DNA of 19,425 nt. Origin: Bacillota bacterium (GTDB lineage Bacteria > Bacillota > Clostridia > Christensenellales > UMGS416). Each line of letters starts with the position of its first letter. Within the stretch, counting starts at the first letter, position 1. Below, one piece after another: positions 1-8,025 of this stretch. The stretch covers positions 1-19,425 of the forward strand of contig JAEYRA010000102.1 in the NCBI GenBank assembly GCA_023409755.1, in the 5' to 3' direction. A program made the translations under genes and the position numbers. The notes under the pieces were generated by a model, which did not search any database, had not been told where the DNA came from, and saw nothing but the letters and a program-made list of their open reading frames with translations.

Positions 1-789
1 CCCGGCCACTATGACAACGCCATTCAGCAGCTCTTCCTGCGGCTCATCGACAATGAGGTGGAAGAGAGCATCGCCCGTACCATCGCCGACGAGGCGCAGG
101 ACATCCGCGACCGGCGCAAGGCCGACCCCGCCGAGGCCTTTGAGCAGGTGGTGCGCCAGCGCCTGGGCGAGCCCGAGGGCATCCGCCTGCAGCGGTTCCA
201 GCGCACGGTCGTGGTGTTTGTGGGGCCCACCGGTGCCGGCAAGACCACGACCATCGCCAAGCTCGCCGCCCGCTATGCCCTGCAGGAGCGCATGAAGGTC
301 GGGCTTGTCACCGCCGACGCCTACCGCATCGCCGCCCACGAGCAAATCCAGACCTATTCGGACATTCTGGAGGTGCCGCTCAAGACGATCTACCGCGAGG
401 AGGACATCGTGTCCGCCCTCAGCGACCTGCAGGAGGCCGACATCGTACTCATCGACACCCCCGGCAAGAGCCCGCGTGACACCGACCACCAGGGCCAGAT
501 TGAGAGATTGGTGCAACTCTCCGGCGCGACGGAGGTGTACCTGACGGTGAGCGCAGCCACCGGCTACCGCAGCGCGCGCATGGTGCTGGAGCAATACGGG
601 TTTCTGCCCGATTACAAGCTGCTGCTCACCAAGACCGATGAGACGGTCACCGCCGGCGCGTTCCTCAACCTCCGCGCCCTGTGCGGGCGCAAGCTTTCCT
701 ATGTCACCACCGGGCAGAGCGTGCCCGACGACATTGAGGTCGTGGATGTGGGGCAGACGGTGCAAACGCTGCTGGGGGTGTGCCCATGA
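1..789 (+). CDS. flhF: Flagellar biosynthesis GTPase FlhF (5' end outside window)
   Basis: SRP-type GTPase that, with FlhG, sets where and how many flagella are built. The reading frame is open from base 1, so only the C-terminal 262 residues are present; the N-terminal basal domain and true start lie upstream. The visible part begins with the helical N domain and continues into the G domain: P-loop GPTGAGKT (fragment residues 75-82), the DAYRIAAHEQ segment typical of SRP GTPases, G3 DTPG (152-155), G4 TKTD (210-213) and the closing TTGQSVPDDI stretch. SRP GTPases normally read DTAGR at G3; here it is DTPGKS, which is unusual. The stop overlaps the flhG start as ATGA, indicating translational coupling. 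The P-loop, G4 and the FlhG partner next door make the identity firm. Confidence 0.96.
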   Translation, partial: PGHYDNAIQQLFLRLIDNEVEESIARTIADEAQDIRDRRKADPAEAFEQVVRQRLGEPEGIRLQRFQRTVVVFVGPTGAGKTTTIAKLAARYALQERMKVGLVTADAYRIAAHEQIQTYSDILEVPLKTIYREEDIVSALSDLQEADIVLIDTPGKSPRDTDHQGQIERLVQLSGATEVYLTVSAATGYRSARMVLEQYGFLPDYKLLLTKTDETVTAGAFLNLRALCGRKLSYVTTGQSVPDDIEVVDVGQTVQTLLGVCP

Positions 790-1643
790 GGGACCAGGCC
801 GAAAGCCTGCGCCTGATGGTGGCGCGGGAGAAGAACCCCCGGGGCAGTGTGCGGGTCGTCACCGTGACGAGCGGCAAGGGCGGCGTGGGCAAGTCGAGCT
901 TTTCCTTAAACTTCGCCATTGCCCTGCGCCAAAAGGGGCTGCGGGTCGTGCTGGTGGACGCTGACTTCGGCCTGTCCAACCTCGACCTCATGAGCGACAT
1001 CACCCCCCAGTGGGATCTCTCCCATGTGCTGCGCCGGCAGAAAAGCCTGCGCGAGGTCATCAGTGCAGGCCCCGCCGGCGTGGGCATCATCAGCGGCGGC
1101 TCCGGCGTGGGGGATCTGCTGGACATGAGCGAACACCAGTTGGAGCGCATCCTGGGTGAGCTCTTCACCCTGGAGGAGATGGCGGACGTCATCGTTTTTG
1201 ACACGGGCGCGGGCATCAGCAACAGCATCATCCGGTTGCTGCGGGCTTCCGGCGATGTCATTCTCGTCACCACCCCCGAGCCCACCGCCATCATGGACGC
1301 CTATGCGCTCTTAAAGGTGCTGAGCCACCAGCGCTTCGAATGCACCATCAAGCTGGTCGTCAACAAGGCCGACTCCCTCATGGAGGCGGAAACGACCCTG
1401 CTGAATCTGGAGAAGGCCGCGCACAACTACCTGGGGATGCCGGTGCAGCGGCTGGGGTGCATCCCCACCGATCCCACGGTTGTCAAGGCCGTCAAGCAGC
1501 AGGTTCCCCTGCTGTTGGGCTTCCCCGCCAGCACCGCCGCCCAGGGGGTGGAGCTGGTCACCCGGCGGTTTCTGGACCTGCCAGTGGAGCCTGAAAAACG
1601 TGGTTTGGCGCGGTTCTTTCGTTCATTTTTCGCACGGGATTAG
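786..1643 (+). CDS. flhG: Flagellum site-determining ATPase FlhG (YlxH, MinD-like)
   Basis: MinD/ParA-family ATPase that controls flagellar number and position and stimulates FlhF GTPase activity. The 285-residue protein opens with DQAESLR (residues 3-9), matching the DQAxxLR motif through which FlhG activates FlhF. The deviant Walker A KGGVGKS follows at 31-37, then DAD at 58-60 and FDTGAG. The C-terminus (GLARFFRSFF) looks like an amphipathic membrane-targeting helix, as in MinD. The ATG at 786 is chosen because it forms an ATGA overlap with flhF and has a GGGGG stretch a few bases upstream; an in-frame GTG at 780 would add two residues. Its place directly after flhF fits the family. Confidence 0.95.
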   Translation: MRDQAESLRLMVAREKNPRGSVRVVTVTSGKGGVGKSSFSLNFAIALRQKGLRVVLVDADFGLSNLDLMSDITPQWDLSHVLRRQKSLREVISAGPAGVGIISGGSGVGDLLDMSEHQLERILGELFTLEEMADVIVFDTGAGISNSIIRLLRASGDVILVTTPEPTAIMDAYALLKVLSHQRFECTIKLVVNKADSLMEAETTLLNLEKAAHNYLGMPVQRLGCIPTDPTVVKAVKQQVPLLLGFPASTAAQGVELVTRRFLDLPVEPEKRGLARFFRSFFARD

Positions 1644-1652
1644 AGGAGGGGC

Positions 1653-2309
1653 GTGCCCTTGTTTCGCATCACCAATCTCGACATCGGTGACCGGGTAACC
1701 ATCGTGTGCCGGCATCGGCATTACGTCACTGTGGTGCAGGACCAGCCCCAGCCCGACGTCATCGTCGTAGCCCTGCCCACGCTGCAGGGCGTGCCCCTGC
1801 GCATGGATGAGCTTGACATGGCCGAGGTCGTCTTTAAGCGCAAGGAACTGGGGGTGCTGAGCTTCCAGGCGTTCCAGGTCGCCCGCGTCAACACGGACGG
1901 CGTGCCCCTGCTGCACCTGCAGGCGGTGACGCCGGTGGAGCGGCGGCAGATGCGCAACTTCTTCCGGCTCGACAAGGTGCTGCCCGTTCAGCTGGTGGTG
2001 GCAGACCCCGGCGACCCGCAGAACACGCTGACCATCCACGCCTACACCGTCAACCTGAGCGGCGGCGGCTGCCGCCTGGCCCCCAGCAGAGCCCTGGGTT
2101 ACGGCACGCAGGTGACCTGCTGCTTTGAACTGGCGGGGGAGAGGGTGGAGGCCGCCGGCGAGGTGGTGTGGGTGGAGCCCACCCCAGAACCCGACCGCGC
2201 GCCGCTGGTGGGGATTCGATTTGGCCGGGAATGTGAATTTGCCCGGCGCAAGATCGTCACCTACGTCACCAGAGAACAGCGCAAGCTTCTCAGTGAGCAG
2301 AAGCGTTAG
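1653..2309 (+). CDS. PilZ-domain c-di-GMP receptor, YcgR-type flagellar brake
   Basis: Predicted cyclic di-GMP binding protein of 218 residues with the two-domain layout of YcgR and Bacillus YpfB/DgrA: an N-terminal YcgR-N beta domain (about 5-90) and a C-terminal PilZ domain (about 95-210). Both ligand motifs are intact: RxxxR as RNFFR at 101-105 and NxSxxG as NLSGGG at 134-139, so it should bind c-di-GMP. In this family ligand binding slows or stops the motor or export; that role is inferred here. An AGGAGG lies at 1644-1649, only 3 bases before the GTG at 1653 but 9 bases before an in-frame TTG at 1659, so the true start may be two codons later. It sits between flhG and the sigma-28 gene. 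Confidence 0.9.
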   Translation: MPLFRITNLDIGDRVTIVCRHRHYVTVVQDQPQPDVIVVALPTLQGVPLRMDELDMAEVVFKRKELGVLSFQAFQVARVNTDGVPLLHLQAVTPVERRQMRNFFRLDKVLPVQLVVADPGDPQNTLTIHAYTVNLSGGGCRLAPSRALGYGTQVTCCFELAGERVEAAGEVVWVEPTPEPDRAPLVGIRFGRECEFARRKIVTYVTREQRKLLSEQKR

Positions 2310-2315
2310 GAGGAC

Positions 2316-3056
2316 ATGGACCGGCAGGAAACGGCAAACAAGCTATGGGAGCAATACCAGCAGGCACGTAGTGTGGAACACCGCAACGACCTGCTCGTTC
2401 ACTATGCCTATCTCGTGAAGATCATCGTGAACCGCCTGGTGCCCACCCACGGCCGTCATACCGAGTACGAAGATCTCATCAACAACGGTGTGTTGGGGTT
2501 GATGGACGCCATCGAGAAATTTGACCCCGCCCGGCAGGTGAAGTTTGAAACCTACGCGTCGCTGCGCATCCGAGGGGAGATCCTCGACCACATGCGCCGG
2601 CAGGACTGGGCCCCCGTGAGCCTGCGGAGGAAGATCCGCGCCGTGGGCGTGGCCATGGCCGCCCTGGAGGAGGAGCTGGGCCGCGAGCCCACCGAATCCG
2701 AGTTGGCCGCGCGCCTGGGCGTGTCCGAGCAGGAGCTCTTAAAGACCCTGGAGGCCAGCCAGACCCTCAACATCCTGTACATTGAGGAGCTTTCGGCCAG
2801 CCCCGACGCCGGCCGGACCCTGACCGATGACGACGGCGACGTGGTGGGCCGCCACTATGAGCGCCAGGAATTGAGGGGGGAGCTCATCGCCCTCATCGAA
2901 TCCCTGGCCGAGAACGAGCGCCTGGTCGTGACGCTCTACTACTATGAGGAGCTGACGATGAAGGAGATTGCCCAGGTGCTGGGTGTCAGCGAACCGCGCG
3001 TCTCTCAGATTCACTCCAAGGTGCTCACAAAACTGCGGGGTCGGCTGGCCCGCTGA
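2316..3056 (+). CDS. fliA: RNA polymerase sigma-28 factor for flagellar genes (FliA/SigD)
   Basis: Alternative sigma factor of 246 residues that directs transcription of late flagellar and chemotaxis genes. Region 2 spans about 25-95, including the YLVKIIVNRL segment, a YEDLINNGVLGLMDAIEKFD core and a WAPVSLRRK segment after it. Region 3 is about 105-160. Region 4 is about 185-244 with the helix-turn-helix LTMKEIAQVLGVSEPRVSQI. Length matches the FliA/SigD/WhiG family. AGGAGG overlaps the stop of the preceding gene only two bases before the ATG, an unusually short spacing, but no better start is visible. At least three matching sigma-28 promoters occur later in this window, and its antagonist FlgM is encoded at 5725-6012. 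Confidence 0.96.
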   Translation: MDRQETANKLWEQYQQARSVEHRNDLLVHYAYLVKIIVNRLVPTHGRHTEYEDLINNGVLGLMDAIEKFDPARQVKFETYASLRIRGEILDHMRRQDWAPVSLRRKIRAVGVAMAALEEELGREPTESELAARLGVSEQELLKTLEASQTLNILYIEELSASPDAGRTLTDDDGDVVGRHYERQELRGELIALIESLAENERLVVTLYYYEELTMKEIAQVLGVSEPRVSQIHSKVLTKLRGRLAR

Positions 3057-3068
3057 GGAAGGAACCAG

Positions 3069-3617
3069 ATGGCCAAGTATTATCTGCTGGCATTTTATCT
3101 TTTTGTACTGCTGGTGGCGCTCTTTGTGGTGGTGGGGGTGCTGTGGCGGCGCTTCTTTGGCGTGGACGACCGCCGCCGCCGGGTGGAGGAGGACCTCGAA
3201 ACCCAGGCGGCCGCCCGCAGCCGGGAGAAGGAGGAGAAGCTCTTTGCTCTCTACCGCAACATTGAGGAGCTGATGGACAGCTTCGAGGAGTATGTGCACC
3301 AGACCCGCACCTCCATGGATGAGGAGCGGCAGGCCTTCGCCCGCCAGATGGAGGCCCTGCGCGATGAGGTGGCCGCCCTGTGCGACACACCCGCCCCTGC
3401 GCCGGCCCCCGCCGCCCAGCCCGAACCCGAACCCGCATCCCAGCCGGACCCCCCTGCCGCGCCGGCCGGCCCCCGGGCTACCAACCCCCGGCATGAGGCC
3501 GTGCGGCAGCTGCTGGCCCAGGGCCTGAGCGAGGACCGGGTAGCCAGCGAGCTGGACATCAGTATCAACGAGGTGCGGCTCATCGCCTTCGGCCTCAACG
3601 CCCATCACCTGTTGTAG
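3069..3617 (+). CDS. SwrB/YlxL-like single-pass membrane protein with coiled coil and C-terminal HTH-like domain
   Basis: A 182-residue protein right after the sigma-28 gene, the position held by swrB (ylxL) in Bacillus. Seen in the sequence: one N-terminal membrane helix (about 4-26); a charged, probably coiled-coil region (about 37-105); a proline/alanine-rich linker (about 107-140); and a compact C-terminal segment (about 141-177) containing LSEDRVASELDISINEVRLI, which reads like a small helix-turn-helix. In Bacillus, SwrB promotes flagellar export assembly; the same role here is inferred from position and architecture. The linker is low-complexity and not expected to be conserved. AGGAAGGAA supplies the ribosome binding site. 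Confidence 0.75.
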   Translation: MAKYYLLAFYLFVLLVALFVVVGVLWRRFFGVDDRRRRVEEDLETQAAARSREKEEKLFALYRNIEELMDSFEEYVHQTRTSMDEERQAFARQMEALRDEVAALCDTPAPAPAPAAQPEPEPASQPDPPAAPAGPRATNPRHEAVRQLLAQGLSEDRVASELDISINEVRLIAFGLNAHHLL

Positions 3618-3663
3618 CGTTCGACACCAGTCGCGATAAAAAATGAAACCCAGGCAAATTTTA

Positions 3664-3695
3664 CCGGCCCGTCCGTCTTAAGATGGACGGGCCGG
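3664..3695. repeat. 32-bp near-perfect palindrome overlapping a sigma-28 promoter
   Basis: CCGGCCCGTCC (3664-3674) is the exact reverse complement of GGACGGGCCGG (3685-3695). The centre TCTTAAGA is itself palindromic, leaving only one mismatched pair (3675/3684). The -35 box of the downstream promoter lies in the centre. As RNA it would form a very stable hairpin after the SwrB-like gene, but no T-tract follows on the + strand. Whether it is a terminator, an operator or both is open. Confidence 0.85.
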
Positions 3696-3705
3696 TGGCC
3701 GATAT
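3679..3705 (+). promoter_or_regulatory. Sigma-28 promoter of the rod/flgM/flgK/fliW/csrA operon
   Basis: TAAG (3679-3682), a 15-bp spacer, then GCCGATAT (3698-3705). This matches the Gram-positive sigma-28 consensus TAAA-N15-GCCGATAT at all but one base. Transcription should begin near 3712, about 27 nt before the GTG at 3739. This rules out the ATG at 3706 as a start. Confidence 0.9.
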
Positions 3706-3738
3706 ATGAAGTACAGACACCAGAAAAGAGAAAGAGCG

Positions 3739-4494
3739 GTGAACGCTTTGATCCGTGGGCTTTACATCGCCACGACGGGGATGCTCTCTCAGCGCCGGGC
3801 GATGGACGTGACAACCAATAACATCGCCAACGCCCAGACCGTTGGTTTCAAAAAGGATTATTTGTCGCTGGCCTCCTTTGAGGACGTGCTGGTGGAGCGT
3901 ATCAACGACCCGAGCGGATCCGACTCCAACGGCATCGGCACGCTGACGTGGGGCTCCCACGCCGATGAGATCACCACCAACTTCACCCAGGGGTCCCTCA
4001 ACCAGACCGGCGACGCCGCCGACCTGGCCCTGTCGGGCGACGGGTTCTTCGTGGTGCAGACGCCCCAGGGCCTGCGCTACACCCGCAGCGGCAACTTCGC
4101 CGTGAGCGCGGACGGTTACCTCTGCACCCAGCAAGGGTATTATGTGATGGGCACCGCCGGTCGCGTGCAAGTGGGTGGGTCGCAGTTCACCGTGGATCGC
4201 CAGGGGTATGTCTCCGGCTCCACGGCCACCGCCAACCGCCTGCTGCTGGCCCAGTTCCCCGATAACACCGCCCTCACAAAGGACGGCAGCAACCTCTACA
4301 CCGGCCCCGCCACCGCCACGGCCGCCACCGGCTGCCAGGTGCTGCAGGGGTTTGAGGAAGCCTCCAACGTGGACCTGGCGCAGGAGATGGTCGACATGAT
4401 CTCCATCTCCCGCAACTATGAGTCAAACGGCAAGGCGCTCACCACCATCAACGCCACCCTGGACATTGCCTGCAACCGGCTGGGCAAGCTGTAA
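3739..4494 (+). CDS. flhO: Flagellar rod/hook-basal body protein, FlgF/FlgG family (FlhO-like)
   Basis: Axial component of the flagellar rod, exported by the flagellar type III system. With the GTG at 3739 the protein has 251 residues. The N-terminus (IRGLYIATTGMLSQRR, then NNIANAQTVGFK at about 28-39) is the rod-protein signature; the C-terminus (EEASNVDLAQEMVDMISISR and onward) is the matching C-terminal rod domain. The wording of the N-terminus is closer to Bacillus FlhO than to the second copy. An in-frame ATG at 3706 is rejected because it abuts the -10 box. GAGAAAGAG precedes the GTG; a TTG at 3748 is a weaker alternative. It is the first gene of the sigma-28 operon. Confidence 0.92.
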   Translation: MNALIRGLYIATTGMLSQRRAMDVTTNNIANAQTVGFKKDYLSLASFEDVLVERINDPSGSDSNGIGTLTWGSHADEITTNFTQGSLNQTGDAADLALSGDGFFVVQTPQGLRYTRSGNFAVSADGYLCTQQGYYVMGTAGRVQVGGSQFTVDRQGYVSGSTATANRLLLAQFPDNTALTKDGSNLYTGPATATAATGCQVLQGFEEASNVDLAQEMVDMISISRNYESNGKALTTINATLDIACNRLGKL

Positions 4495-4503
4495 GGAGCA
4501 TCC

Positions 4504-5265
4504 ATGACGCAAGCACTCTACACCGCGCTGACCGCCCTGCGCAGCCAGCAATACGGCATCGATACCATCGCCAACAACCTGGCGAACATCAACACCACCG
4601 GGTACCAGGCCTGGCGTGTCAACTTCTCCGACGCGCTGTATGCCCAGATGCGCCAGATCGACGAGGCCCAGGACAACCTGCAGGCCGGCGCGGGCGCGCT
4701 GGTGGCCGCCACCGGCCGCAGCACGGCCGATGGGTCCGCCGTACAGACCGACCGCACGCTGGACTTCATGGTCAGCGGCAACGCCTACTTCACCGTGGGC
4801 GACGGCGCAGGCAACACCTACTACACCCGGGACGGCGCGTTCCAGGTGAGCCAGATTGGCACCACCAACTACCTGACGACTTCGGACGGCTACTTCGTAC
4901 TCAACGCCAACGGCCAGCCCATCACCCTGCCCAACAGCAGCGGCGAGGGCCTGGCGGTGGATCAGCACGGCAACCTCTCCCTGGGAGCTGCGGCGCTGGG
5001 GCGGCTGGGCCTGGCGTCCTTTGTCAACCCTGAGGGCCTCGAGGCGGTGGGCGGCAGCAAGTTCGCGGCCACCGCGGCCTCCGGCGCGGCAGGCGCCGCC
5101 GGCGCAGGCGTCACCGTCGCCCAGGGCGCACTGGAGGGTTCCAACGTTGACATGTCCAGGGAAATGAGCCTCCTTCTGCAGTCTCAGCGGCTCTACTCCA
5201 TGCTTGGCCGTTCCATCACCACCGCGGACGAGATGGACGCCGCGGCCAATGGCCTGGTTCGCTAG
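4504..5265 (+). CDS. flhP: Flagellar rod/hook-basal body protein, FlgG family (FlhP-like)
   Basis: Second rod-type axial protein, 253 residues, 9 bases after the first and preceded by AAGGAG. The N-terminus contains NNLANINTTGYQAWRVNF (about 22-39), the classical flagellar rod signature. The C-terminus has EGSNVDMSREMSLLLQSQR, the conserved FlgG-type ending. Between them is a beta-rich region (YYTRDGAFQVS, YLTTSDGYFVLN) shared by FlgF, FlgG and FlgE. A short Ala/Gly-rich stretch near residues 180-200 looks like a flexible linker unlike the rest of the protein. Pairing of two rod genes matches flhO-flhP of Bacillus; which one is the distal rod cannot be decided from sequence alone. Confidence 0.92.
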   Translation: MTQALYTALTALRSQQYGIDTIANNLANINTTGYQAWRVNFSDALYAQMRQIDEAQDNLQAGAGALVAATGRSTADGSAVQTDRTLDFMVSGNAYFTVGDGAGNTYYTRDGAFQVSQIGTTNYLTTSDGYFVLNANGQPITLPNSSGEGLAVDQHGNLSLGAAALGRLGLASFVNPEGLEAVGGSKFAATAASGAAGAAGAGVTVAQGALEGSNVDMSREMSLLLQSQRLYSMLGRSITTADEMDAAANGLVR

Positions 5266-5275
5266 GAGGACCTCG

Positions 5276-5713
5276 ATGAACAACATCCGAACTTGTAAAT
5301 TCTGTCGCAGGCTCTTCCAGGGGTTGTCAGACCTTTGCCCCAACTGTGTGGACGACCTCGACCGGAAATATCTGCAAATCCGCAACTACCTGGACCGTAA
5401 CCCGGCCAGTACTTATGGTGAGATCGCCCATGGGGCCGAGGTGGACGAGAAGTCCGTCCTCTACCTGGTGCGGGAGGGCCGGTTGCAGTTGAATGGCGAT
5501 GGGAGCAACACCGGCGTGCGCTGCCTGGGGTGCGGCGGGCCGGTCAATAGCGGACGTTACTGCAACGCCTGCCGCCAGCGTATCGCCCGACAGGTGGAGC
5601 AGGCCCGGCAGAAGACCGAGCCCTTGCCGGCCCAGCCAGCGCGGCCCAAACCCGGCAGTGACGACGGCAATGCCAAGTCCAGAATGCACGTCCTTCGCAG
5701 CCCAAAGGATTAG
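5276..5713 (+). CDS. yvyF: YvyF-type flagellar operon protein with two zinc ribbons
   Basis: A 145-residue protein of the YvyF family found upstream of flgM in Gram-positive flagellar operons; its biochemical role is not established. Two putative zinc-binding knuckle pairs are visible: C7/C10 with C21/C24 (CKFC, CPNC), and C83/C86 with C96/C99 (CLGC, CNAC). Between them a winged-helix-like segment (TYGEIAHGAEVDEKSVLYLV, about 46-65) suggests nucleic-acid or protein binding. The last 40 residues are Pro/Lys-rich and probably disordered. The ATG at 5276 follows AGGAGG at 5264-5269; a longer in-frame ORF from 5204 runs back into the rod gene and is not used. A regulatory role is inference only. 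Confidence 0.87.
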   Translation: MNNIRTCKFCRRLFQGLSDLCPNCVDDLDRKYLQIRNYLDRNPASTYGEIAHGAEVDEKSVLYLVREGRLQLNGDGSNTGVRCLGCGGPVNSGRYCNACRQRIARQVEQARQKTEPLPAQPARPKPGSDDGNAKSRMHVLRSPKD

Positions 5714-5724
5714 GGGATGAAACC

Positions 5725-6012
5725 ATGAGGATCACAGAAATCTACACACAACTTCAGGTGAAGAAATACAGCAATGCCGAACGGCTCAACGACACTTCGG
5801 TGCAGCCGGTGGCCAGCCGCAGCGATAAAGTGGAGCTCTCCAGCGAGGCCCGCGGCATTCTGGACGGCATGAAGGCCGCCCGGGAGGCCGACTCCGTCGA
5901 TCCCCGGCGCATTGAGGACTTGGCCCAGCGCATCCGCAAGGGAACCTATTCGGTCTCCGCCGCCCAGGTGGCTGACCGGATGTTGGGCAGCCAGAGTGAG
6001 GATGCCACATGA
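5725..6012 (+). CDS. flgM: Anti-sigma-28 factor FlgM
   Basis: A 95-residue protein that holds sigma-28 inactive until the hook-basal body is complete, then is exported through it. The N-terminal half is polar and probably disordered. DKVELSSEARGILDGMKAA (about 35-53) and the C-terminal IEDLAQRIRKGTYSVSAAQV (about 62-81) are the FlgM signature and form the sigma-binding helices. A weak GGGG ribosome binding site sits upstream. The stop overlaps the flgN start (ATGA). Because flgM lies downstream of a sigma-28 promoter, sigma-28 raises its own inhibitor, the usual feedback loop. Confidence 0.95.
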   Translation: MRITEIYTQLQVKKYSNAERLNDTSVQPVASRSDKVELSSEARGILDGMKAAREADSVDPRRIEDLAQRIRKGTYSVSAAQVADRMLGSQSEDAT

Positions 6013-6509
6013 ACAGCGCCATCGAGCGGATGATTGCCATATTGGATCGCCAGCGGCAGGAGCAGTGCTCGCTGCTCGATTTGGCGCAGCGAAAGGTGCG
6101 TGCCATTGCAGACGGCAACATCGACGCCCTGCAGGTCATCATCGACGGCGAGCAGGAGGCCCTGGTGCGCATCAGCGCCATTGAGCGGGACCAGAGCGCG
6201 TGCATCGGGGAACTGTCCCAGGAGTTGGGGGTGCCCGTCCCCGATGTGTGCATGAGTCTGTTGATCGAGCGCGCCGCGCCCGAAGAGGCCCGCCGCCTCA
6301 CCGCCCTGCGCGGGGAGCTCACCACCCTGGTGGAGCAGCAGACCCAGCACAACGCCATCAACATGAAGCTGCTGGAAATGAACATGCAGTACGTGCAGTT
6401 TATGATCAACACATCGGTGCGGGAGCAGGTGCTGCCGACCTATGGCGCCGGGGCGGATACCCGCAGTGCCGCCACCGCCGCCCGAACCCTGTTGGACAGA
6501 AAGGTATGA
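6009..6509 (+). CDS. flgN: Flagellar export chaperone FlgN (YvyG-type)
   Basis: A 166-residue, almost entirely helical protein of the FlgN family, which binds the C-termini of FlgK and FlgL in the cytoplasm and escorts them to the export gate. It contains heptad-like leucine and isoleucine spacing along most of its length (about 5-135), with NAINMKLLEMNMQYVQFMI near 117-135, the most FlgN-like part. It starts inside the flgM stop codon (ATGA) and is followed four bases later by flgK, its client, so position and structure agree. Confidence 0.9.
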   Translation: MNSAIERMIAILDRQRQEQCSLLDLAQRKVRAIADGNIDALQVIIDGEQEALVRISAIERDQSACIGELSQELGVPVPDVCMSLLIERAAPEEARRLTALRGELTTLVEQQTQHNAINMKLLEMNMQYVQFMINTSVREQVLPTYGAGADTRSAATAARTLLDRKV

Positions 6510-6513
6510 CGAC

Positions 6514-7992
6514 ATGAGCTCGACCTTCTACGGCCTGGAAATTGCCCGCACCGGCCTTTTCGCCAGCCAGAGCGGCCTGAACCTGACCGGGCACAACATC
6601 TCCAACGCCAACACCGTGGGCTACACCCGCCAGCGGCTCGTCCAAACGAGCGCGGCGCTGGGCGTGGGCACGGTGAAGCTGGCGGACCTGGCGCGGGGTG
6701 TCTCGGGCGCGGGCACGACGATTCTGGGCATCGAGCAGGTGCGGGACGTGTTTCTGGACCGGCAGTACCGGGCTGAGAACGCACAGTACCAGTATTGGGA
6801 CACCCGTTCCGACGCCCTGGCCTATGTGGAGGGTCTTCTGGACGAAACCGGCGACAGCGGGCTTTCCGACACCATCAACGCTTTTTTTAACAGCCTCCAG
6901 AGTCTCTCTCGCAACCCGGAGAGCAAGGAATACCGCACGAACGTGCAGCAGACCGCCCAGAACATGGTGGATACGTTCCAGCAGATCGCCAGCCAGCTGA
7001 CCGACAAGGCGGCCGAGATGAACGACGCCATCAACACCACGGTCACCCAGATCAACGACATCGCCCGCAACATTGCCGATCTTAACGTGCAGATTGCGCG
7101 CTTTGAGTTGAACGGCGAATCAGCCAACGACCTGCGCGACCAGCGCAACCTGTTGCTCGATCAGCTCTCGGGCCTGGCGAACATCACGTCCTCTGAGGAT
7201 GCCAGCGGCCGCCTGACGGTGCAGCTGGCCGGTGAGGATCTGGTGGTGCACGACACGGTGCGCACGCTCACGGCCACCAAGGACATGACCAACCCCTATA
7301 CCGGGGCGGCGGACTATTACTCCGTCACCTGGACCGACACCGGCACCGCGGTCAACGTCACGTCCGGCTCGCTCCGGGCCTTTCAGGACATGCGGGACGG
7401 CGACAGCGCGAGCAACCAGGGCATCCCCTACTACATGCAGCAGCTTGACACCCTTGCGGCCACCCTGGCTCACGAGTTCAACGTCATCCATGCCGCCGGC
7501 TACACCCTTCCTGACACCAGCAACGGCAACACGTCTGTCAGCGGCGTCAACTTCTTTGATGAGACGGGCACGGTGACGGCGGCTAACTTCTCGCTCTCTG
7601 CCGAGGTGCTGGCCAGCGTTTACAACATCGCCGCCTCCGATCAGCAGATCACGGACGACAGCCTGCGCGGCAATTACCAAAACGCGCTGAACCTCTATGA
7701 TCTGCAGACGACCAACATCAGCGGATTTGGCACCATAACGGGCTATTACAACAGCGTCATCACCTCCATGGGGCTGGAGATCTCCCACACCAACCAGATG
7801 CGGGACGCCGAAGCGACCCTGACGGGCAGCATCGACACCCAGCGCACCTCGGTCTCCGGTGTGTCGATGGACGAGGAGATGACCAACCTCATCAAATACC
7901 AGCACGCTTATACCTCGGCCGCCCGCGCCATCACCGCCATCGATGAAGCGCTGGAGACGATCATCAGCAAGATGGGCGTTGTCGGCAGGTAA
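6514..7992 (+). CDS. flgK: Hook-filament junction protein FlgK (HAP1)
   Basis: Structural protein of 492 residues that forms the first junction zone between hook and filament. The N-terminus (GLEIARTGLFASQSGLNLTG, then HNISNANTVGYTRQR) is the conserved D0 signature. The C-terminus (SMDEEMTNLIKYQHAYTSAA and onward) is the matching D0 helix. A long heptad region (about 85-210) carries the D1 helices, and the middle (about 215-410) is the variable beta-rich domain. The ATG at 6514 is chosen from the conserved N-terminus; upstream in-frame codons from 6442 overlap flgN and give a Pro-rich non-family extension. GAAAGG lies upstream. Confidence 0.96.
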   Translation: MSSTFYGLEIARTGLFASQSGLNLTGHNISNANTVGYTRQRLVQTSAALGVGTVKLADLARGVSGAGTTILGIEQVRDVFLDRQYRAENAQYQYWDTRSDALAYVEGLLDETGDSGLSDTINAFFNSLQSLSRNPESKEYRTNVQQTAQNMVDTFQQIASQLTDKAAEMNDAINTTVTQINDIARNIADLNVQIARFELNGESANDLRDQRNLLLDQLSGLANITSSEDASGRLTVQLAGEDLVVHDTVRTLTATKDMTNPYTGAADYYSVTWTDTGTAVNVTSGSLRAFQDMRDGDSASNQGIPYYMQQLDTLAATLAHEFNVIHAAGYTLPDTSNGNTSVSGVNFFDETGTVTAANFSLSAEVLASVYNIAASDQQITDDSLRGNYQNALNLYDLQTTNISGFGTITGYYNSVITSMGLEISHTNQMRDAEATLTGSIDTQRTSVSGVSMDEEMTNLIKYQHAYTSAARAITAIDEALETIISKMGVVGR

Positions 7993-8025
7993 GCGGCCGT
8001 TACCAAGCCCCGGAGGAGGAACACC

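Noticed and set aside
3706..3738. ATG at 3706 as start of the first rod gene
   Set aside because: It directly follows the sigma-28 -10 element and would lie upstream of the expected transcription start. The rod-protein N-terminus begins at the GTG at 3739.
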